The position numbers and the translations under genes were made by a program. 64,000 nucleotides of DNA from PALSA-693 sp963780345 (GTDB lineage Bacteria; Actinomycetota; Acidimicrobiia; Acidimicrobiales; Palsa-688): the NCBI GenBank assembly GCA_963780345.1, contig CAWABU010000005.1, positions 124,001 through 188,000 of the forward strand, in the 5' to 3' direction. How positions within the stretch are numbered: position 1 is the first letter of the stretch; each line of letters starts with the position of its first letter. The notes under the pieces are model-generated. The model saw only the letters and a program-made list of their open reading frames with translations. It did not search any database and was not told where the DNA came from. Shown piece after piece: positions 9,093 through 17,689 of this stretch.

Positions 9093-9939
9093 ACTGCTGC
9101 CGCCGCTGCTCGCGCCGGGGGATCCGGCCAGCGCCAGCGGCTATAGCGATCACCCGCCCCGGATGGGCTTTTTTACCGACACCTCGGTGTGCATCGGCTG
9201 CAAGGCGTGCGAAGTGGCATGCAAGGAGTGGAACCACGTCCCCGAGGATGGCCTGCACTTCACCGGGATGTCCTACGACAACACGGTCGGATTGGGCGCC
9301 GACACCTGGCGGCATGTGGCCTTCATCGAGCAGAAGGTGGCTATCCCCGACGGGTCAGGCGGGGATCGGGACAGCGTTCGCTGGCTGATGGCGTCCGACG
9401 TTTGCAAGCACTGCACTCACGCCGCCTGTCTGGACGTCTGCCCGACCGGCTCGCTGTTTCGCACCGAGTTCGGGACCGTTGTGGTCCAGGAGGACATCTG
9501 CAACGGGTGCGGCTACTGCATCGCGGCCTGCCCCTACGGCGTCATCGATCAGCGGCGCGGCGATGGCCGGGCGTGGAAATGCACCCTGTGCTACGACCGG
9601 CTGAGCGTGGGAGCGGAGCCCGCGTGCGCCCAAGCCTGCCCCACCGACTCGATCCAGTTCGGACCACTTGATGAGTTACGGGTACGGGCGGCCGACCGGG
9701 TGACCCGGCTGCATGAGTACGGCGTGAGCGACGCCCGCCTGTACGGCGCCGATCCGGGCGACGGCGTCGGCGGCGACGGTGCCTTCTTTTTGCTCCTCGA
9801 TGAACCGGAGGTCTATGGATTGCCGCCCGACCCGGTGGTGACGACCCGCGACCTGCCGGACATGTACAGGAAAGTCGGGGCCGCGGCCGGCATCCTGGTC
9901 TCGGCCATCGCCCTGGCGTTTCTCGGAAGCCGGAGATGA
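9082..9939 (+). CDS. fdhB: Formate dehydrogenase iron-sulfur (beta) subunit
   Basis: 285 residues from a GTG start inside the end of fdhA. Four ferredoxin-type clusters are visible: CIGCKACEVAC (C37, C40, C43, C47), CKHCTHAACLDVCPTG, CNGCGYCIAACPYG and CTLC...CAQACPT. A C-terminal hydrophobic helix (AAGILVSAIALAFL) would anchor it to the membrane, as in FdnH-type subunits. It passes electrons from the Mo/W centre to the membrane subunit encoded next; the stop and the next start overlap by 4 bases. Confidence 0.93.
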   Translation: MASELLPPLLAPGDPASASGYSDHPPRMGFFTDTSVCIGCKACEVACKEWNHVPEDGLHFTGMSYDNTVGLGADTWRHVAFIEQKVAIPDGSGGDRDSVRWLMASDVCKHCTHAACLDVCPTGSLFRTEFGTVVVQEDICNGCGYCIAACPYGVIDQRRGDGRAWKCTLCYDRLSVGAEPACAQACPTDSIQFGPLDELRVRAADRVTRLHEYGVSDARLYGADPGDGVGGDGAFFLLLDEPEVYGLPPDPVVTTRDLPDMYRKVGAAAGILVSAIALAFLGSRR

Positions 9940-10979
9940 GCGACGTCTCCCGGCCGGGCCAGCAGGGGGAGCGGCCCGGCCGGGACGCCGTCAGCGGGGT
10001 ACAGGTGGAGGGCCAGAGAGGCCTGGACCGGTCGCGGGCCCGGGCTGGTGGCGAGCAGCCGGTCGTGGGCCAGGCCGAGTTCCGCTCGTACTACGGCATT
10101 CCCGTCATCAACAAACCGGTGTGGCATGCCCGCGACATAGCGGGTTATCTGTTCCTCGGAGGACTGGCCGGCGCCTCCTCGCTCGTGGCGGTCGGCGCCG
10201 AGCTCAGCGGCCGGCCGAACCTGGCCCGGGCCAGCAAACTGGCCAGCACCATGGCGGTGGGACTGTCAGGCGTAGCCCTGGTGCACGACCTGGGCCGGCC
10301 GTCGCGGTTCTTCAACATGCTGCGGGTGCTGAAGCCAACCTCGCCGATGAGCGTCGGAGCATGGTTGCTGGCCGCCTACGCGCCGATGTCGGCCGCGGCC
10401 AGCTTCAGTGCGACCACCGGCCGGCTCCGCCGCCTGGGGGTGATCGGCACGGCCGGCGCGGCCGCCCTCGGCCCCGGAGTGGCGACCTACACGGCCGCCT
10501 TGATTTCCAATACTGCAGTGCCCGCCTGGCACGGAGGATACCGGCACATGCCATTCCTCTTCGCGGCCTCCTCGGCCAGCGCCGCGGCCGGGCTGGGAAT
10601 GGCGGCGGCGCCGCTCCACGAGACGGCCCCGGTACGCCACCTGGGTATCGGAGCGGCCGTAGCCGAGCTGGCGCTCATGCAGCTGATGAAAAAGGCGATG
10701 GGCGAAGCTGCCGGGGCCTTCGCCGAGAGCCACAAAGGCCGCCGTTACGAGCGGATCGCGGCGGCGGTCACTGGCGCGGGTATCGGCGTGGCCGCGCTGG
10801 CCGGGCGGCGTAGCCGGCTGGCCTCAGCCCTGGCCGGAGTGTCGATCCTGGCCGGTTCGGCTTTCACCCGCTTCGCCATCTTCGAAGCCGGGCTGACGTC
10901 CGCCGAGAACCCCCGCTATACGATCGTCCCGCAGCGGCGGAGGGTCCAGCAGCGGCAGGGGCAGAGCGGCGGGGCCTGA
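9936..10979 (+). CDS. NrfD/PsrC-type membrane subunit of the formate dehydrogenase complex
   Basis: 347 residues: a polar N-terminal tail of about 45 residues, then a segment starting YYGIPVINKPVW, then a series of hydrophobic helices (about eight). VHDLGRPSRFFNMLRVLKP and the spacing of the helices are typical of NrfD-family quinone-interacting subunits. It is expected to hand formate-derived electrons to menaquinone and replaces the cytochrome b gamma subunit of FdnI type. Order alpha-beta-NrfD with overlapping genes indicates one complex. Confidence 0.88.
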   Translation: MSDVSRPGQQGERPGRDAVSGVQVEGQRGLDRSRARAGGEQPVVGQAEFRSYYGIPVINKPVWHARDIAGYLFLGGLAGASSLVAVGAELSGRPNLARASKLASTMAVGLSGVALVHDLGRPSRFFNMLRVLKPTSPMSVGAWLLAAYAPMSAAASFSATTGRLRRLGVIGTAGAAALGPGVATYTAALISNTAVPAWHGGYRHMPFLFAASSASAAAGLGMAAAPLHETAPVRHLGIGAAVAELALMQLMKKAMGEAAGAFAESHKGRRYERIAAAVTGAGIGVAALAGRRSRLASALAGVSILAGSAFTRFAIFEAGLTSAENPRYTIVPQRRRVQQRQGQSGGA

Positions 10980-10984
10980 ACTTT

Positions 10985-11003
10985 CCAGCTTGCCCCAAGC
11001 TGG
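10985..11003 (+). terminator. Hairpin behind the formate dehydrogenase operon
   Basis: CCAGCTTG-CCC-CAAGCTGG is a perfect 8-pair stem with a 3-base loop, 5 bases after the NrfD-subunit stop codon. There is no T-tract, so it is either a T-less terminator, as often seen in actinobacteria, or a 3'-end stabiliser. It lies between convergent genes. Confidence 0.45.
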
Positions 11004-11040
11004 TCAGGTGGGCCAGCTACCCGAGCCGATCAGCCGCGTG

Positions 11041-12876
11041 TCACCGACCACTGCTCTCCGCCCGCTCCAGCGAGTGGGCGGCGTTGATCAGGGCCAGGTG
11101 AGAAAGGCCCTGGGGGACGTTGCCGAGGAAGGCCCCGGATCCGGGGTCGATCTGCTCCGAGAGGAGGCCGACGTCATTGGCGAGGTCGACCGCCTGCTCC
11201 ATCAGCGAACGGGCCTCTGACACCCGCCCGACGTGGACGAGCGCATCAATCAGCCAGAAGGTGCACGCCACAAAGGCGCCTTCTTCCTCGTCCATACCGG
11301 TGTAGCGGTACACCAGCGGGCCGCGCCCCAGTTCGGCCATGACGGCATCGATCGTCGCCGATAATCGCGGCCCGCGGTCGAAGCCGGTGCGACCCGCCAG
11401 CAACACGGCCGCATCCAGCCGCTCGGTGCCGCGGTGGAGGGTCCAGGACCGCTTCTGCGTCGACCAGCAGTGCTCGTCGACCCAGGTCTTGATGTCGTCG
11501 GCCTCGGCCCGCCAGCGGTCGATGTGCGAGGACGGAATCTGACCGTCGGCAGCGAGACGAGCGGCCCGATCGAGGGCCACCCAGCAGCCCATCCTGGAGA
11601 TGGTGTACTGCTGCAGGTCGTCGAGTTCCCATATCCCCGAGTCGGACCGCATCCAGAGATCGCAGCAGCGGTCCGCCATCCGGGCGAGCATCGAGCCGGT
11701 GCGCGGGTCGAGGACGTGTCCTTCGCGCACGTAACGGCGGACGGTGTCAAAGAGATCTCCGAAGACTCCGAGCTGCAACTGACCGCCGGCTGTGTTTCCG
11801 GCCAGCACCGGCCGGCTGCCGCGATATCCCGGCACGTCCAGTTCGGCTTCCTCGTCGGCAATGGTCCCGTCGAGGCGGTAGAAGATGTGCAGGTCGGGCG
11901 CACTGCCTTTCAAGGCGCCGAGAAGCCAGGACACGGCCCGGTGTACCTCTTCGTGCAGGTCGAGGTTGATCAGCGCGTCGAGCGCGAACGACGAGTCCCG
12001 CACCCAGGCGTAGCGGTAGTCCCAGTTTTTCGGTCCGCCGACGCGTTCGGGCAGCGAAGTCGTCGCCGCCGCCGCCATGGCCCCGCCCGGCTCGTACAGC
12101 AGCAGCTTCAAGGCCAGCGCCGAGCGTCGCACCGCCTCAGCCCACCGTCCGCCGACGGAAATCTGGTCGGTCCAGCGGCGCCACGACTCCACGGTCCGGT
12201 CCAGCCGATCCGACACCGCCGACCAGCTGGGCAGGAACAAGGGCTCGTCGTCGGTCGCCACCGCGGCCACCACGGACCGCTCACCTGCCGAGCACCGTAA
12301 GCGGCCGCCCACCCGATGGGTTGCCACCTCGACCGCTCCGACCCCACGACCGCCGGTCACCACCGCGAGCATCTGGTCGCCGACGTGCAGGATGGGCACC
12401 CCGCCACCGTTGGCGACCCAGGCCCGGGCCATACGGAATCGGTCGCCGGGCGCCAGGTCCCATTGCAGCTCAACGGTGCCGTCCACCCCCTCGACCCGAC
12501 GGGCCAGCTCCGTCCATGGCAAGCGCCCCGCGGCCCCGGACGTCAGGGACTCGGTGACCCGTACCACTCCGCTCGCAGTGCGATACTCCGTCTCGAGGAC
12601 ATTGGTGCCTGGCACGTAGCACCGCCGGGTGTCGAAGTCCTCGACCGGCGCCAGGCCAAAATGGCCTCCTCGGTCCGGGTCGAGCAGGGAAGCGCACACG
12701 GGAGGAGAGTCGAGCGTCGGGACCGGCCACCAGTCGACCTGGCCGTCGGTGGCGACCAGGGCGACGGTGCGGCCGTCGCCGAGCACGGCGTAGTCCTCGA
12801 TCGGAACGAACCCGTCCTGTCGTCGCGAGCGGGCGCGGCGCCAGGCCGGCGCGCCAACCGCCGAGCGGGCGCTCAC
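11041..12876 (-). CDS. Glycoside hydrolase family 15 protein (glucoamylase/trehalase type)
   Basis: 611 residues from a GTG. The GH15 N-terminal signature is PIEDYAVLGDGRTVALV (25-41). The (alpha/alpha)6 barrel has NWDYRYAWVRDSSF (284-297) and the general-acid region SGIWELDD followed by MGCWVALDRA. The family hydrolyses alpha-1,4 or alpha-1,6 glucosides from the end of glycogen or maltodextrin, or acts as trehalase (known in mycobacteria). There is no signal peptide, so intracellular. Its nearness to treY/treZ favours glycogen or trehalose turnover. The first 24 residues are basic and not conserved, so the true start may be later. Confidence 0.88.
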   Translation of the reverse strand: MSARSAVGAPAWRRARSRRQDGFVPIEDYAVLGDGRTVALVATDGQVDWWPVPTLDSPPVCASLLDPDRGGHFGLAPVEDFDTRRCYVPGTNVLETEYRTASGVVRVTESLTSGAAGRLPWTELARRVEGVDGTVELQWDLAPGDRFRMARAWVANGGGVPILHVGDQMLAVVTGGRGVGAVEVATHRVGGRLRCSAGERSVVAAVATDDEPLFLPSWSAVSDRLDRTVESWRRWTDQISVGGRWAEAVRRSALALKLLLYEPGGAMAAAATTSLPERVGGPKNWDYRYAWVRDSSFALDALINLDLHEEVHRAVSWLLGALKGSAPDLHIFYRLDGTIADEEAELDVPGYRGSRPVLAGNTAGGQLQLGVFGDLFDTVRRYVREGHVLDPRTGSMLARMADRCCDLWMRSDSGIWELDDLQQYTISRMGCWVALDRAARLAADGQIPSSHIDRWRAEADDIKTWVDEHCWSTQKRSWTLHRGTERLDAAVLLAGRTGFDRGPRLSATIDAVMAELGRGPLVYRYTGMDEEEGAFVACTFWLIDALVHVGRVSEARSLMEQAVDLANDVGLLSEQIDPGSGAFLGNVPQGLSHLALINAAHSLERAESSGR

Positions 12877-13243
12877 CGTGGCCTGGAACCGGGCGGGGCC
12901 ACAAGTGGCATCGGGAACCTCCTCGACAGCGGGCGCCGTCGCAACTCTTCCTACCCCGTCGGCGCTGGTCCTACCGCACGCCCCACCTGGCCGTGGACGG
13001 GGTGGACTGATCTGGGCCGGCGCCGGCGGGCGGTGCGCCAGCGGGCCAGCCGTTCATTGTGGTACTCCGCCTCGTTTTTGTGGAGCACGCCCCGCTGGCG
13101 ACTGGGGTCGACTCGCGTCAAAAAGGCAGACCCTGAAGACGACCCTCCCGGCCCGGTCGTTGTCGCCCCTCTTCGGGTTGGCGGGAGCGTGACAAACGCC
13201 CTTCAGGCGGGTATGTCTACATCAAGACTACCTGGAGGAACTC
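12877..13243. other. Divergent gap between the GH15 gene and the LapA-like gene
   Basis: 367 bases without a convincing gene. It must hold the promoters of both flanking genes; only the one for the plus-strand gene is visible and is listed separately. Confidence 0.5.
13189..13217 (+). promoter_or_regulatory. Candidate promoter of the LapA-like gene
   Basis: GTGACA at 13189-13194 and TATGTC at 13212-13217 are separated by 17 bases, an acceptable -35/-10 pair for a housekeeping sigma factor. The GTG start of the gene lies 26 bases beyond, preceded by TGGAGGAA as ribosome binding site. Confidence 0.4.
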
Positions 13244-13705
13244 GTGAGCAACGAGGCCGGCGGACACGGCGAGCCCTGGCCGGGCCCCACTACCGAGGGG
13301 GTGGCCGCGGCGCCTGCACCAGGACAGGTCGGCGATCCGACTGCCACTCCCCCGCTACTGCCGCCGCCAGGCGGTTCGGCCCGATCGGGCCGGATCGAGC
13401 GGACGCGGATCAGTGCCGTGTGGATCGGCCTCATCATCGCAGCAGCCTTGCTCGTCGCCCTCGTGATCTTCATCGCCCAGAACGCCCGGGAGGTGAGCAT
13501 CCACTACGTCGGTCTCGACGGCCGCGTGCCCCTCGCGGTGGCGCTGCTCGTCGCGGCCGTGGCCGGGATGCTGCTGGTGGCGGTGCCGGGCACCGCTCGC
13601 ATCATCCAGCTCCGCCGCGCCGTCAAAAAGTCACCCGGCAAACTAGCCGGGCCGCCAGCCTTCGGGGGATCGCCGGCACGGACCAGCGGACCGCCCAGCC
13701 CTTGA
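13244..13705 (+). CDS. LapA/DUF1049-like integral membrane protein
   Basis: 153 residues from a GTG with a strong ribosome binding site. A Pro/Gly-rich cytoplasmic tail (about 1-55) precedes two transmembrane helices (VWIGLIIAAALLVALVIF and AVALLVAAVAGMLLVAV) joined by the short loop IAQNAREVSIHYVGLDGR. Helix, QN.xxVxxxY loop, helix is the LapA-domain pattern. A Pro/Gly/Ser-rich tail follows. The function in actinobacteria is unknown. It is a monocistronic unit convergent with treZ. Confidence 0.7.
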   Translation: MSNEAGGHGEPWPGPTTEGVAAAPAPGQVGDPTATPPLLPPPGGSARSGRIERTRISAVWIGLIIAAALLVALVIFIAQNAREVSIHYVGLDGRVPLAVALLVAAVAGMLLVAVPGTARIIQLRRAVKKSPGKLAGPPAFGGSPARTSGPPSP

Positions 13706-13954
13706 CCCATCACTTCTGACTGGTCCGGCGTACACCAGCCCGGGGGTGCTGGCCTACTGCGGGATTGGCGCGGCCAGGGCGGCCGGATCGCAAATGGGCC
13801 GGGTCCAGGGGGCTGAACCCGATAATCAGCCCGCCTGATCAGAGCATCCGGTGGGCTTTCAGGGCGAGGGCTGGCCGTCCCTGTCCCGCCGGCCGCCCTG
13901 CCACCGGCGGACTCCGCGGCCCGCGGCCCGCCGGCCGCACCCACGTCATGACTC

Positions 13955-14893
13955 TCAGGGTTCGGACGCCGGGCTCTCCGTCAAGACCACGCCGTCGGGA
14001 GGAACCAGGAGACCGCCATGCTGCCCGTCGGTACGGGAGTCGGACACAGCCAGGACGATGTCACCGGACCCGACCGGAAACCAGTGGTAGTGCTGCCCAA
14101 GATTCACCAGAATGCTGATGGGCCCGCGACGAACGACGATCGTCCCGCTCGCCTCGTCGGCATCGATAGAGATGCGGTCGAGCCGGGGATCGCTCAATGC
14201 TGGGCGGGCTCGTCGCAGCTCCATTAGGCGGCGGTACCACCCGAGTACGTCCGCATGCAGCGAGCATCCGACCTCGTCCCAGTCGAGCTTGGACCGGGTA
14301 AAGGTGTCGAGATCCTGCGGATCCGGTACTTGATCAGGCCGCCACCCGAAGTCGGCGAACTCCCGCCGCCGGCCCTCGCTCACGGCGCGGGCCAGCTCCG
14401 GATCGCCATGATCCGTGAAGTATTGGAACGGCGAGCCGGCCGCCCACTCCTCGCCCTGGAAGAGCATCGGCGTGAACGGCCCGGTAAGCATGAGGGCCGC
14501 CGCCACCTTGAGGCGGCCGGGGCTCATCAGGGCGCCCGACCGGTCGCCGAGGGCCCGGTTGCCGACCTGGTCGTGGAGCTCGTAGAGCACCAGCCCTCGG
14601 GCCGAGACGCCGCGCCACCCGTGATCGGACCATGCGAACGGGTCATGGTCCACGATCTGGGACAGTCCATCCACCCCGTCGGGTTGGAAGCCCGAGCGAG
14701 GATCGGGCAGAGGCTTGCCCCCATCCAGGCAGAAGCCATATCTGGCGCCTCCGGGCCCACCAGCCCCCGGCCCGAACGCCGGCACCCGCGCCCGCCACCA
14801 TCCGTCCCGGCCCCGGTCCATCAGAACACAGGTCTCGCCCAGGCGGAGCTCCACCCGTTCCGGCCTGGGCGCCCACACCGCGAAAGTGGGCAT
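13955..14893 (-). pseudogene. treZ: treZ (malto-oligosyltrehalose trehalohydrolase) with the catalytic barrel deleted in frame
   Basis: 312 residues against about 570-600 for TreZ. Residues 1-106 match the N-terminal carbohydrate-binding region and barrel entry (FAVWAPRPERVEL, PLPDPRSGFQPDGVDG, ending LVLYELH). At residue 107 the sequence jumps directly to DQVGNRALGDR, which in complete enzymes comes roughly 270 residues later, and continues with the normal C-terminal part (PFTPMLFQGEEWAAGSPFQYF). The missing part holds the catalytic Asp and Glu of this GH13 enzyme. The frame is kept and CAC is shared at the join (14573-14575). The ATG overlaps the treY stop by one base, so the gene pair is intact in layout. 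As it stands, the protein cannot be a hydrolase. It is either a real deletion or an assembly collapse. Confidence 0.85.
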
Positions 14894-17523
14894 CAACGGG
14901 CGCCACGGTCCAGCACGGCGACGGGACCGCCGGCCAACAAGCGCGGCACCGGCCGCCGGCCGCCGTCATGGTCGACACCCGTCAATACGTCGGTCCACCG
15001 CCCGGGCGGCAACTCCACATCCGTGCCTTCCCACCAGTCGTCGCCGGAGCGGGGCACGACCACGGCCAGGTCACTGCGCCGAAAACCGACCAGATCGTCG
15101 CTGCGGTCCCCGGAGAAAGTCAGCGGCTCGTAGTCAGTCGAAGCGTACAAGCGCCCCTGGCGACGTCGGTGCTCGAGCAAGCGCTGAATAAGCCACAGCT
15201 TGGCGTAGCCCGGGTCGGCCCCGTCGTCCATGGCGCCGAAGGGGGTTTGCGGCACCAGCGCCAGCTGTCGCCGCCGCTCGGCGTAGTCAACCGGGCGGCG
15301 GTTGTCGGGATCGACCAGACTCAGGTCCCAGAGTTCCGTTCCCTGGTAGATATCCGGTACGCCCGGGCACGTGAGGGACAGCGCCGTCTGAGCCAGGGAG
15401 TTCCGCCGCCCTCGTGCCACCATCCGCTCATCGATCAGGAACCGCTCCAGGTCCATGAGAAAGGCTGGATCGACAAGAAGCGAACGCACAAAGACTTCCG
15501 TCGCCTCCTCATACTCCGCATCGGGATCCGCCCAGCTGGTGTGAACCTTGGCTTCCCGGGTGGCCTTGGCCATGAAGGCCACGGCCCGTTCCACGTCGAG
15601 CGGCCAGGCCCCGACCAGCGTCTGATAGAGCAGATATTCGGCATTGCCGTCCGGCCAGCCGCCGCGGCGATAGCGGTCGCCGATCCCGGCCCAGCGGCCC
15701 ACGGCTGCAGCCCACGCCGCCGGTAGCTCTGAGAGCACGTTGAGACGAGCGCGAACGTCGCCGCTGCGTTTGGTGTCGTGGGTCGAGAGGGTGAGCATGC
15801 CCTCGGGCCAGCGCTGGGCGGCTCGGGCCGTGTCGGCGTGAAAGGCGGCCACCGGACGTCCGAACACCGCAGGGTTGCCGCCGACCTCGTTGAGGGAGAC
15901 GAAACGGTTATACCGGTAGAAGGCGGTGTCCTCGACCCCCTTCGCCATGACCGGCCCCGTCAGTTGCTGGAGTTGCTGGGCGAACTCCATTCCCGCGGCT
16001 CCGCTGGTCTGGCCCAGAGCAAGCTCCCCCAGAAACCGGACCAGCTCGGGATCGAGCTCGGGGCGACGGGCCTGGGAAGCGGCCACCGCGCTCTCGACGT
16101 ACGCCCGGTCGGCCGGCGTCGGGGCGCGGCGAGGATGCACGTAAGTCCGGTAGACAGGGAAATGCGCTACCAGCTCTTGCAGAGTGTCGCGAAGGCGGTG
16201 GCGAGAGTGATCCCGATGCCGACGAGCCTGGTGGCAAATGTGAGCCAGGATTCCGACCAGTCGCTCCACTTCAGCGCCGAGCTCGGTCGTCATGACTTGT
16301 TGCTTGGCCCGGTAGACGACCTCGGGGTAACTGGCGGTCTGGCCGCTGAAGTCGACATAGCAGCGCGACATCGCCTGTTCGTGCCATGGCGCGACAAACA
16401 GATTGTTCACCCGGTTGAGGAAGTCATAGCCGCTGGTCCCTGCCACGGGCCAGGTCTCGGGCAGGGTTTCGTCCGCCTCGAGGATCTTCTCCGCGACGGT
16501 GTACAGCCCGCCGGTATGCTCAGCCAGGGTGATCAGATATCCCTCCGGGTCGCGCATACCGTCCGGATGGTCGACCCTCAGGCCGTCCAGGGTGCCGTCC
16601 CGGACCAGATCGATCACGAGTTGATGGGTGGCCGCGAACACGTCAGGGTCTTCCACCCTGACGCCGGCCAGGGTTTCGATGCTGAAGAAGCGGCGATAGT
16701 CAAGCTCGTCACTGGCGAGGCGCCAGAAGGCCAACCGGTAGTTCTGCGAACGCAACAACTCATCGAGGCGGTCGACGTCCTCGTTGAGGGTGACGACCTC
16801 TTCGTCAACAGCGGCGGCGATCTCGGGATTGGTCCCACAGAGTCGAGCCAGCCCGGCGACTATCCGGCCCTGCTCGAGGTGTCGCTTGGCGGCGGCCGGT
16901 GGGCCGAGGACGGCGGCGGGCAACGCGGTGAGCTCCTCGGCGACGCTGGCCAGCTCACCGCTGCCGGCTCGGCGAGCGGCCCGGTAAAGCAGGCGGTCCA
17001 CCGTGCGAGGTGACAGGGGCAGGCGCCGCTCGAAATATCGAACCCGGAAGTTTCCGCCGGATCGCTCCACGATCAGGTCGCCGGCCTCGAGCACCCGGCC
17101 GTACTGGTCGCCGAGTATCGGCGCGAGCACCGTCGGGGTGGACCGGTCATCGGTCTCCGTCCAGTGGATGTCAAAGAAGTGGGCATAACGACTGGCCGGA
17201 CCATTCTCGAGTACATCCCACCACCACCGATTGAGTGGGTCCGTGGCCATGTGGTTAGGGACGATATCGAGGATCTGGCTGAGCCCGGCCGCTCGCAGGG
17301 CACCGGTCATCCGGGCGTGGCCGGCGGCACCGCCCAGTTCGTCGCTCAGCCGCCCAGGGTTGACGACGTCGTAGCCATGGGTGCTCCCCGCTACCGCCTG
17401 GGTAGAGGGGGAGGAGTAGACATGGCTGACACCCAGATCGGACAGGTAGGCGCCGAGGCCGGCGACGTCATCGAACCCGAACCCGGAATGTAACTGGACG
17501 CGATACGTCGCCCGGCGGCCCAC
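14893..17523 (-). CDS. treY: Malto-oligosyltrehalose synthase
   Basis: 876 residues, slightly longer than usual. The GH13 barrel starts ATYRVQLHSGFGFDD and has YSSPSTQAVAGSTHGYDV, the long insert typical of TreY, the nucleophile region DGLRVDHPDGMRDP, the acid region VAEKILEADE, and LSTHDTKRSGDVRARL. C-terminal LTCPGVPDIYQGTELWDLSLVDPDNRRPVDY is diagnostic (only part quoted per motif). The enzyme converts the reducing end of a maltodextrin to an alpha,alpha-1,1 bond, giving maltooligosyl-trehalose, from which TreZ would release trehalose. No treX is present in the window. A 7-pair hairpin sits directly at its GTG start. Confidence 0.92.
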   Translation of the reverse strand: MGRRATYRVQLHSGFGFDDVAGLGAYLSDLGVSHVYSSPSTQAVAGSTHGYDVVNPGRLSDELGGAAGHARMTGALRAAGLSQILDIVPNHMATDPLNRWWWDVLENGPASRYAHFFDIHWTETDDRSTPTVLAPILGDQYGRVLEAGDLIVERSGGNFRVRYFERRLPLSPRTVDRLLYRAARRAGSGELASVAEELTALPAAVLGPPAAAKRHLEQGRIVAGLARLCGTNPEIAAAVDEEVVTLNEDVDRLDELLRSQNYRLAFWRLASDELDYRRFFSIETLAGVRVEDPDVFAATHQLVIDLVRDGTLDGLRVDHPDGMRDPEGYLITLAEHTGGLYTVAEKILEADETLPETWPVAGTSGYDFLNRVNNLFVAPWHEQAMSRCYVDFSGQTASYPEVVYRAKQQVMTTELGAEVERLVGILAHICHQARRHRDHSRHRLRDTLQELVAHFPVYRTYVHPRRAPTPADRAYVESAVAASQARRPELDPELVRFLGELALGQTSGAAGMEFAQQLQQLTGPVMAKGVEDTAFYRYNRFVSLNEVGGNPAVFGRPVAAFHADTARAAQRWPEGMLTLSTHDTKRSGDVRARLNVLSELPAAWAAAVGRWAGIGDRYRRGGWPDGNAEYLLYQTLVGAWPLDVERAVAFMAKATREAKVHTSWADPDAEYEEATEVFVRSLLVDPAFLMDLERFLIDERMVARGRRNSLAQTALSLTCPGVPDIYQGTELWDLSLVDPDNRRPVDYAERRRQLALVPQTPFGAMDDGADPGYAKLWLIQRLLEHRRRQGRLYASTDYEPLTFSGDRSDDLVGFRRSDLAVVVPRSGDDWWEGTDVELPPGRWTDVLTGVDHDGGRRPVPRLLAGGPVAVLDRGAR

Positions 17524-17542
17524 CCCGGGCTTCTACCCGGGG
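17523..17542 (-). promoter_or_regulatory. Hairpin covering the translation start of treY
   Basis: CCCCGGG-CTTCTA-CCCGGGG is a perfect 7-pair palindrome whose inner side touches the treY GTG codon. In the mRNA it would hide the ribosome binding region. It may lower or regulate translation; chance is also possible in GC-rich DNA. Confidence 0.35.
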
Positions 17543-17689
17543 GCTTAGGCCCTCAATCGGGCCTGGATCCGGACCAGGCGGTGAGGTGCGGCCCCGTGGT
17601 CCCGTCAGTGGGCGCCCCCGAACCCGACACCGGAAACTCGGGCCAGGGAGTGTCCCTCATCGGGTTTTCTGGCCGGCCAGGGACGCCCG

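Noticed and set aside
12316..13719. Plus-strand open frame of 467 codons
   Set aside because: Overlaps the GH15 gene and the LapA-like gene in another frame; no recognisable domain.
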